Positions 13,035 to 17,119 of a DNA stretch of 17,119 bases are shown here, piece after piece. Origin of the DNA: Candidatus Woesearchaeota archaeon (GTDB lineage: Archaea; Nanobdellota; Nanobdellia; Woesearchaeales; JAHWHD01); NCBI GenBank assembly GCA_019323525.1, contig JAHWHD010000025.1, forward strand, positions 1 to 17,119. Direction: 5' to 3'. Within the stretch, counting starts at the first letter, position 1, and each line of letters begins with the position of its first letter. A program made the translations under genes and the position numbers. Under the pieces are notes generated by a model, which was given only the letters and a program-made list of their open reading frames with translations, was not told where the DNA came from and did not search any database.

Positions 13035-13676
13035 TTACTTATTCCTATACTGTTTTACTATTCTCCAGCACCCCACCTTTATCCTTGAGATTCTTTTTTC
13101 ATGAAACTTCATTGTCTGTTTTAATGGAAACAAGAACTCCCAGTAATGCGTCGTATTGCATTTTTTATCGACGACAAACTTGTCGACAAACCTTTTTGTT
13201 ACTGCATTATGCATTGAGTAAACAACATCTGCAATTTCCATACCTTTCTCTAGAAACTCTCTATCCGCATTCTTATTTTTCACCCCAAAAGGCGGGTTTT
13301 GGATAACAACATCTGCCTTGAACATTGCAGAGCTCACTTTGGATTTTTTTACAATATACGTACCCTCAAAACCGACCTCTTTCTCTATAAATTCAAGATT
13401 CTCTTTGCACATCCTAAGTGCGTCCTCGTCAATATCCACGAAATAGACCTTTTTAGCCCCCATAATCAGCGCTCCTATGCCTAAAACCCCTGTTCCGCAG
13501 CCCAGATCTGCAACTGTTTTATCGACTATATCTCCCTGTAATACAGCATTCCATAGTATTTCAGCAGCTATCTCGCTGTCTGTTGGGTACTGTTCAAGCC
13601 TTACTTTAGGCTCTTTGAACACTTTTAATCTTGATAATATAATACCAAGCCTAGACTTTGTCATTTGTTTAGTCAT
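13035..13676 (-). CDS. METTL5-like rRNA N6-adenine methyltransferase (COG2263)
   Basis: The 213-residue class I SAM methyltransferase has the SAM-binding loop DLGCGTGVLGIGA (57-69), the acidic FVDIDEDAL (79-87) and the amino-methylating motif NPPFG (127-131). The sequence LEQYPTDSEIAAEIL (28-41) and the GVKNKNADREFLEKGM loop are characteristic of the archaeal/eukaryotic METTL5 group. Its human member methylates one adenine of 18S rRNA together with TRMT112. Methylation of 16S rRNA is inferred here. GTGAGG sits 4 nt before the first ATG. A second ATG four codons later is less well placed. A TATA-like TTATAAT (13721-13728) predicts a short leader, and that leader is also the first copy of the repeat array that continues to the right. 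Confidence 0.85.
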   Translation of the reverse strand: MTKQMTKSRLGIILSRLKVFKEPKVRLEQYPTDSEIAAEILWNAVLQGDIVDKTVADLGCGTGVLGIGALIMGAKKVYFVDIDEDALRMCKENLEFIEKEVGFEGTYIVKKSKVSSAMFKADVVIQNPPFGVKNKNADREFLEKGMEIADVVYSMHNAVTKRFVDKFVVDKKCNTTHYWEFLFPLKQTMKFHEKRISRIKVGCWRIVKQYRNK

Positions 13677-13680
13677 CTAT

Positions 13681-14230
13681 CCTCACTTTTCATTTGTTTT
13701 CATATGGGTAATCTGCACCTATTATAACTATACTTATTCTATCATATTTTCCTTATAAGGCTATTGTTTTTATTGTATTCATAAGATCTCTTAGCCCGCG
13801 TATTAACACTCACTTATTGATTATTTTCATATATGTCTCGCCCAGTATGCTCCTATTCTACCAATGTAAAAGACATCAATACAGTCTATATCGCACGAAT
13901 TCTACTGTATTAGGCGCTTAAACCACTATATTTAACACACACCACCGCCAGTTATTTATTTTCATACTTGTTTTGCTCCAGACTAACTCTCACTTTTCTA
14001 TTATTTTCATATTGCGAGCGAAAGAATCTTGTTAATTTTGCTTAGTGCCTAACTAATACTTGCTGGCGGCACTATTAACAGCATTTATTTTCATATGCAA
14101 CTTCTCACAAATCAACCCTCACTTTTCAATTATTTTCATATATTGCAGGTATTTTTGTGTGCATTCTTTTCTTTCTGTTATGTCTAATAGCTGCAGTACT
14201 ATTTGATCTGCCTCGATTTATTTTCATATT
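13681..14230. repeat. Array of ATTWATTTTCATAT direct repeats with unique spacers
   Basis: This is a gene-free stretch with eight direct copies of a core TTTTCATA (two degenerate). Two forms alternate. Form A, of the type TCACTTTTCwATTATTTTCATAT, has its core at 13697, 13824, 14004 and 14133. Form B, of the type ATTTATTTTCATA, has its core at 13776 (degenerate TATTCATA), 13959, 14088 and 14221. Each B core is followed by an A core after 48, 45 and 45 bp. A cores are 127, 180 and 129 bp apart. The sequences between copies are unrelated to one another and contain no convincing reading frame. The leftmost A copy overlaps the leader of the METTL5-like gene. The copies could be recombination sites, protein-binding iterons or a decayed tandem repeat; an inverted core lies upstream of the recombinase at 16206. 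Confidence 0.7.
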
Positions 14231-14264
14231 GCTTTGCTCACTTCGTTTTTTGCCTTATTTGGCC

Positions 14265-14416
14265 CTAAAACCTGGGGCTTTTATGCATTGGTTTTTGAGC
14301 AATTTCAGCTAATTTTTCCAGCAGTTCCAGGGGCATTTTTCCTTTGCATCTTTTGGAACTTTATTTGACAGGGGCCAGGCCAACAAGTCTGCGCATCTCT
14401 TGCTTTGGTTGTCCAT
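14265..14416 (-). pseudogene. Possible frameshifted small gene
   Basis: One minus-strand frame reads MDNQSKRCADLLAWPLSNK and on to DAKEK from an ATG at 14416. The neighbouring frame then continues from 14336 as MPLELLEKLAEIAQKPMHK and on to a stop at 14265. The two join smoothly at an A5 run (14336-14340) if one A has been lost, giving a product of about 50 residues with an amphipathic C-terminal helix. There is no promoter or homologue to support it, so this is a weak call. A separate 23-residue peptide starting at 14336, with AGGA upstream, is an alternative. Confidence 0.18.
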
Positions 14417-14456
14417 CTCTGCAGCCAGATTTTCTCTGTTTTCGCCGCCGACCTTT

Positions 14457-14713
14457 CAGTCTTAGTCTCATTCCCAAACAGTCCCAGGACTGTCTTATTT
14501 GGGTCCGATTTCAGTCCCATTTGGGACTGTTGTGGCTCCTTTATCTGCGCATTCTTACGCTTCTGCTTTGTTCTCAGTCTCATTCTTGGTCTCAGTCCCG
14601 TCTTAGTTTTGTTTTGGGACTGTCTTTTAGCCGACAGTCTCAGTCCCATTCCTGGTCTGGGACTGTGGTTTTCGTCGCTGTTTCGGTCTCAGTCCTATTT
14701 GGGACTAAGACTG
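14457..14713. mobile_element. MITE-like element with inverted ends and internal palindromes
   Basis: A 257-bp segment, visibly richer in G/C than its flanks, begins with CAGTCTTAGTCTC (14457-14469) and ends with the near-perfect inverse GGGACTAAGACTG (14701-14713; 12 of 13 match). Inside are five palindromes built from CAGTCCC and GGGACTG: 14479-14492, 14512-14529 (8-bp arms, 2-nt centre), 14593-14622, 14641-14665 (8-bp arms) and 14691-14706. There are extra CAGTCTC half-sites at 14575 and 14635. It encodes no credible protein. I found no target-site duplication. The right end supplies the last codons and the TAG stop of the 14705-15403 gene. Confidence 0.55.
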
Positions 14714-15403
14714 GGATTCGACATTTTCAAACACTTTTGAATAGAAGACCTTTTCTTTTCCGTTCCTTAAGAACCCTATTTTTCCCTCAAATTCCAGCTC
14801 CTGGAGGAGTCTGTAGAACGAGCTTTTTGAGCAAAGCCCTTGCTCATCAACAACCATATCTTTCATCTGCAACCCTGCGATTTTTTCATATTTTTGGATG
14901 AGCGACATAATAAGATTTTTGACATATTCCTTGCTGTTCCTTGTCACTGTTTTAAGCACTTTCTGCTGCAATGCAGTATGGCTTTGAACAGGTTTTCCAT
15001 ATGAAATAGAATTCATTTTTTCCTCAACATTTCGTATCCTTTCAGCCATGCTTTGGATCGAGTAATGACCGTCAATCAACTGCCTTATTTCATCGTTTGT
15101 CATAGGCCTGTTCCTCTCAAGGTCCTCTATCCTGACATGCAGATTCTGAAGTTCATTGGTAGGGTACCTAGACTTATGCTCAAGGTCTATAAGCTTAGAA
15201 TCTATCCTCTGTATCTCATACGGCAGATGCGTGAACTGCTCCAGCCTTCTCAGCCTCTCATCATGCTCCTGGTTCTTATCATGAAAATACTTAATCCATG
15301 CGCCTATATTCCCTATATCGCTCTTTATCTTGCCAAAAGCAGACTTTAGAAAGTACTGAAACCTATTCCACCTATGCTCATCAATATGCTTTTTCCACCC
15401 CAT
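14705..15403 (-). CDS. Coiled-coil/winged-helix protein
   Basis: The 232-residue product has no family I can name. Residues 19-27 read LKSAFGKIK, followed by a predicted coiled coil (about 28-130, with heptads such as HDERLRRLEQ, RIDSKLIDLEHK and RIRNVEEKM). The C-terminal domain (about 145-225) looks like a winged helix: the recognition helix is in CSKSSFYRLLQELEFEGKIGF and the wing in NGKEKVFYSKV. It shares the LKxxFxKIK motif and overall plan with the divergent protein at 15489. A DNA-binding dimer is inferred. The TATA box TTTATAAA at 15427-15434 is 27 bp before the ATG. The last codons (E-S-Q-S-stop) lie in the end repeat of the palindromic element, so the original C-terminus may have been replaced. 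Confidence 0.68.
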   Translation of the reverse strand: MGWKKHIDEHRWNRFQYFLKSAFGKIKSDIGNIGAWIKYFHDKNQEHDERLRRLEQFTHLPYEIQRIDSKLIDLEHKSRYPTNELQNLHVRIEDLERNRPMTNDEIRQLIDGHYSIQSMAERIRNVEEKMNSISYGKPVQSHTALQQKVLKTVTRNSKEYVKNLIMSLIQKYEKIAGLQMKDMVVDEQGLCSKSSFYRLLQELEFEGKIGFLRNGKEKVFYSKVFENVESQS

Positions 15404-15426
15404 GTCGTATATAAATCGTCAGTCAA

Positions 15427-15467
15427 TTTATAAACCTTTTGCTTAGATATTGGAAAATTATTTAAAT
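15427..15467. promoter_or_regulatory. Divergent promoter pair between the two coiled-coil/winged-helix genes
   Basis: TTTATAAA (15427-15434) serves the minus-strand gene starting at 15403, and TTATTTAAAT (15458-15467) serves the plus-strand gene starting at 15489. Each box is 26-28 bp from its start codon. The two boxes are only 24 bp apart, so a single bound regulator could control both directions. Confidence 0.55.
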
Positions 15468-15488
15468 CTCAGATCGAGTCTCAAACCT

Positions 15489-15998
15489 ATGTACTCAAAC
15501 AAATTAAATATTTTGACTTCCTCATTAAAGAGGTCATTTGCAAAGATAAAAGAAGAATTTGACATGCATCTTTCGTCTATAAACGACAACACTAAAGAGA
15601 TAGCTGCAAACGCCGAACGAATGGACGACATTGACACAAGGATAGAAAAGCTTAGCGAAAAACTCGACGAGATTCTCATGATACTCTCCCAGCTTCCCAA
15701 CGACACAAAAACCTATCTTGTAAAGCCTCTTACAATCAACGAGAAGCAGGTTTTAATGGCGATTTACGCCTCTTCTAAACCCATCTCACACTCGAGGATA
15801 GCCCAGAACCTAAACCTCTCAGAATCGCTTGTAAACACCTATGTCGAAGGCATAATCTCTAAGAAGATCCCGCTCATAATAACGTATAAAGACGGAAAAC
15901 CGTATCTCGCTCTTGACAACAGCTTCAAGGAAAAACAGGCAAAAGAAAATCTCTTGGGAATTGACCAGACTTCCTTGAACGAAACCTTTGAAAAATGA
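15489..15998 (+). CDS. Coiled-coil/winged-helix protein, paralogue-like partner
   Basis: The 169-residue product begins MYSNKLNILTSSLKRSFAKIKEEF. LKRSFAKIK (13-21) matches the motif in the divergent neighbour. A coiled coil follows (about 22-67: MDDIDTRIEKLSEKLDEI). A winged-helix domain then spans about 80-143 (LTINEKQVLMAIYASSKPIS, with a recognition helix in RIAQNLNLSESLVNTYVEG and the wing around TYKDGKPYLAL). The frame is open 13 codons upstream, but that ATG precedes the TATA box (15458-15467); the ATG at 15489 is 26 bp downstream of it. It probably binds DNA as an oligomer; its target is unknown. It lies between the repeat array and the recombinase and faces the recombinase. Confidence 0.68.
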   Translation: MYSNKLNILTSSLKRSFAKIKEEFDMHLSSINDNTKEIAANAERMDDIDTRIEKLSEKLDEILMILSQLPNDTKTYLVKPLTINEKQVLMAIYASSKPISHSRIAQNLNLSESLVNTYVEGIISKKIPLIITYKDGKPYLALDNSFKEKQAKENLLGIDQTSLNETFEK

Positions 15999-16278
15999 TT
16001 AGAATCTTTGAACAACAACTATCTTGTCAAAACCTAAAACTTTCATTCCTATTTTTTTCCTAAATCTTTTTCTCAAAAAAACTCCAACAAATTTCAATCA
16101 AAAATTCAAAAAATAAAAAATCAAATAATTTCCAAAAAAAAACATAAAAAAACACAAAAAATTTATACAAGTTCGCACAATATCCATTGTGTGTAGTTTT
16201 TATCGTATGAAAATAAATTAACAATGCATTTTTACCAAAATTTGCATTTTTTAGGCCGGGTTCCCGGAACAAAAAAGG
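15999..16278 (+). promoter_or_regulatory. Upstream region of the recombinase
   Basis: This is 280 bp of very AT-rich sequence without a gene. It contains TTTATAC (16161-16167, TATA-like), an inverted repeat CACAAT-ATCC-ATTGTG (16176-16191), the inverted repeat core TATGAAAATAAATTAAC (16206-16222), two TGCATTTTT copies 18 bp apart (16225 and 16243), and a palindrome CCGGG-TT-CCCGG (16256-16267). These pack operator-like sites immediately before the recombinase start, suggesting tight control of its expression. Confidence 0.45.
16206..16222 (-). repeat. Inverted copy of the array core upstream of the recombinase
   Basis: Read on the minus strand, the sequence is GTTAATTTATTTTCATA. It matches the B copy at 13951-13966 (GTTATTTATTTTCATA) except for one extra base. 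It lies in the opposite orientation to all copies in the 13681-14230 array and 57 bp before the recombinase start. Confidence 0.6.
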
Positions 16279-17097
16279 GTGATCAATTTCAGCAAAAAAA
16301 TCAAGCAATTGGAAACTGAACTAAAGCTGCGCGGCTTTAGCGAAAAAACCATCAGGAACTACATGCATTACAACAAGCTCTTTTTGGATTTTTCAAAAAA
16401 GACCCCTGATGAAGTTGAAGAATCTGATGTAAAGGAATTTCTCGCGCACCTTATATCTGACAAGAAGATGAAACCTGCCACTGTAAATCTCGCAAGGTGC
16501 AGCTTGAGATTCTTCTACGACGATATATTGAAAAAAAGCATTTTTGCATCTGTAAAGACTGTTAAGTCTGAGAAAAAGATTCCAATAGTGCTTACCCCTG
16601 AAGAGATTCAAAAACTTTTAGCAGAGATTAAAAATTCTCGGAATCGACTCATGGTCGAGTTCATTTATGCGTCTGGACTAAGGGTTTCAGAGCTTGTAAA
16701 CCTGAGGTATCAGGACCTATCTTTAGACGAACGTATTGCCACAATAACTGCCGGAAAAGGCAAAAAAGACCGCCTGGTAGTGCTCAGCCATAAGATCTGC
16801 AGAAAGTTGAAAAAACAGGCTAAAAATGCGAATAAACGCGACATGATTTTTCCGGTTAGCAAGAGATATGTGCAACAGGTTGTCTCAAATGCAGCAAAAA
16901 AAGCAAAGATCCAGAAGAGAGTTTTTTGCCATGCTTTGCGCTCAAGTTTTGCAACTCATCTGCTTGAACATGGAGCTGATATCCGCGTTATCCAGGAACT
17001 CCTTGGACATGCCAATTTATCGACGACACAGATATACACAAAAGTAAGCAAGGAATTCATCAAAAGTGTCAAAAGCCCGCTTGATTATTTGAGATAA
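16279..17097 (+). CDS. Tyrosine recombinase (Xer/integrase family)
   Basis: The 272-residue enzyme has an N-terminal SAM-like core-binding domain (1-95: RGFSEKTIRNYMHYNKLFLDF) and a C-terminal catalytic domain. The catalytic residues are complete: Arg135 (ASGLRVSEL), Lys160 or Lys162 (AGKGKKDR), His218 and Arg221 (CHALRSSFATHLL), His244 (LLGHANLSTT) and the nucleophile Tyr253 (QIYTKVS). Its size is like XerA and integron-type recombinases, and it ends with KSPLDYLR, similar to the SPLD ending of IntI and related integrases. The extra IntI-specific segment before the HxxR motif is absent. The start is GTG, embedded in GGGTGATC, which itself resembles a ribosome-binding site; a stop codon lies nine codons upstream in frame, so no longer start exists. 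It is probably active and may act on the ATTTATTTTCATA sites nearby. Confidence 0.93.
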   Translation: MINFSKKIKQLETELKLRGFSEKTIRNYMHYNKLFLDFSKKTPDEVEESDVKEFLAHLISDKKMKPATVNLARCSLRFFYDDILKKSIFASVKTVKSEKKIPIVLTPEEIQKLLAEIKNSRNRLMVEFIYASGLRVSELVNLRYQDLSLDERIATITAGKGKKDRLVVLSHKICRKLKKQAKNANKRDMIFPVSKRYVQQVVSNAAKKAKIQKRVFCHALRSSFATHLLEHGADIRVIQELLGHANLSTTQIYTKVSKEFIKSVKSPLDYLR

Positions 17098-17119
17098 TAT
17101 TCTTTATTTCTCGACGACA

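Noticed and set aside
14047..14053. GCCTAAC, the consensus of an integron attC core site
   Set aside because: No matching GTTRRRY partner with the expected folding lies nearby, and the recombinase lacks the IntI-specific segment.
13681..14230. CRISPR array
   Set aside because: The repeats are short, of two forms and imperfect; spacers range from about 30 to more than 100 bp; no Cas gene is in the window.
14305..14649. Minus-strand open frame of 114 codons rich in Lys, Arg and Gln
   Set aside because: It is created by the repeated CAGTCCC words, has no promoter or recognisable domain, and crosses the end of the palindromic element.
14883..14891. TTTTCATAT inside the winged-helix gene
   Set aside because: It is in coding sequence (Lys-Tyr-Glu-Lys), lacks the flanking ATTWA of the array and is expected by chance in AT-rich DNA.
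14344..14901. Plus-strand open frames of 185 and 111 codons
   Set aside because: They read antisense through the palindromic element and the end of the winged-helix gene, with Ser/Leu/Phe-rich low-complexity translation.
16060..16308. Minus-strand open frame of 82 codons rich in Phe
   Set aside because: It is a by-product of A-rich sequence on the plus strand and runs across the recombinase upstream region and start.
13168..17119. Three copies of TCGACGACA (about 13168, 17020, 17111)
   Set aside because: Two lie in coding regions and can be explained by codon choice; no flanking similarity extends the match.

Overview
The window is archaeal chromosomal DNA. It carries archaeal/eukaryotic-type information-processing genes (Rpo7, Spt4, Rpo11, ribosomal proteins S24e, S27ae, P0/L10, P1/L12 and L1, and Fcf1-like and METTL5-like rRNA maturation proteins). 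Its promoters are archaeal: TATA boxes lie about 26-28 bp upstream of many start codons, which points to leaderless transcripts, and terminators are poly-T runs. The AT-rich sequence, compact overlapping genes and the mix of families suggest a DPANN-type lineage such as Woesearchaeota, but that placement is inference.

Left part (1-4965, mostly +): a CPA-type cation/proton antiporter and an endonuclease IV-like TIM-barrel protein are translationally coupled. A convergent five-helix membrane protein follows, then an unrecognised acidic/basic protein whose leader contains a perfect palindrome. Next is the cluster PIN/Fcf1 - rpo7 - spt4 - rps24e - rps27ae.

Centre (4996-8387, -): the ribosomal stalk operon L1-L10-L12, followed by an archaeal coiled-coil protein (COG1340-like) with its own upstream region. 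L10 (P0) has an unusually long charged tail and lacks the usual terminal FG motif. From 8484 to 13676 come a CYTH-domain protein divergent from a small helix-turn-helix protein, a 33-residue membrane miniprotein, a membrane-anchored transglutaminase-like protein, cis-prenyltransferase (UppS), an unknown protein, an HD-domain hydrolase, an AMMECR1 protein, Rpo11 and a METTL5-like rRNA methyltransferase.

Right part (13677-17119): this is the accessory-looking region. About 1 kb without a convincing gene holds (i) an array of direct repeats with core ATTWATTTTCATAT, in two alternating forms with regular spacing and unrelated spacers, and (ii) a 257-bp MITE-like element bounded by 13-bp inverted repeats and filled with CAGTCCC/GGGACTG palindromes, which supplies the stop codon of the neighbouring gene. 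Two divergently transcribed coiled-coil/winged-helix proteins share an N-terminal LKxxFxKIK motif. They are followed by a complete tyrosine recombinase whose upstream region carries an inverted copy of the repeat core. The arrangement of repeat array, divergent DNA-binding-like pair, inverted repeat copy and recombinase is the best candidate here for an undescribed site-specific recombination or DNA-organising module. No RNA genes or CRISPR arrays were recognised.
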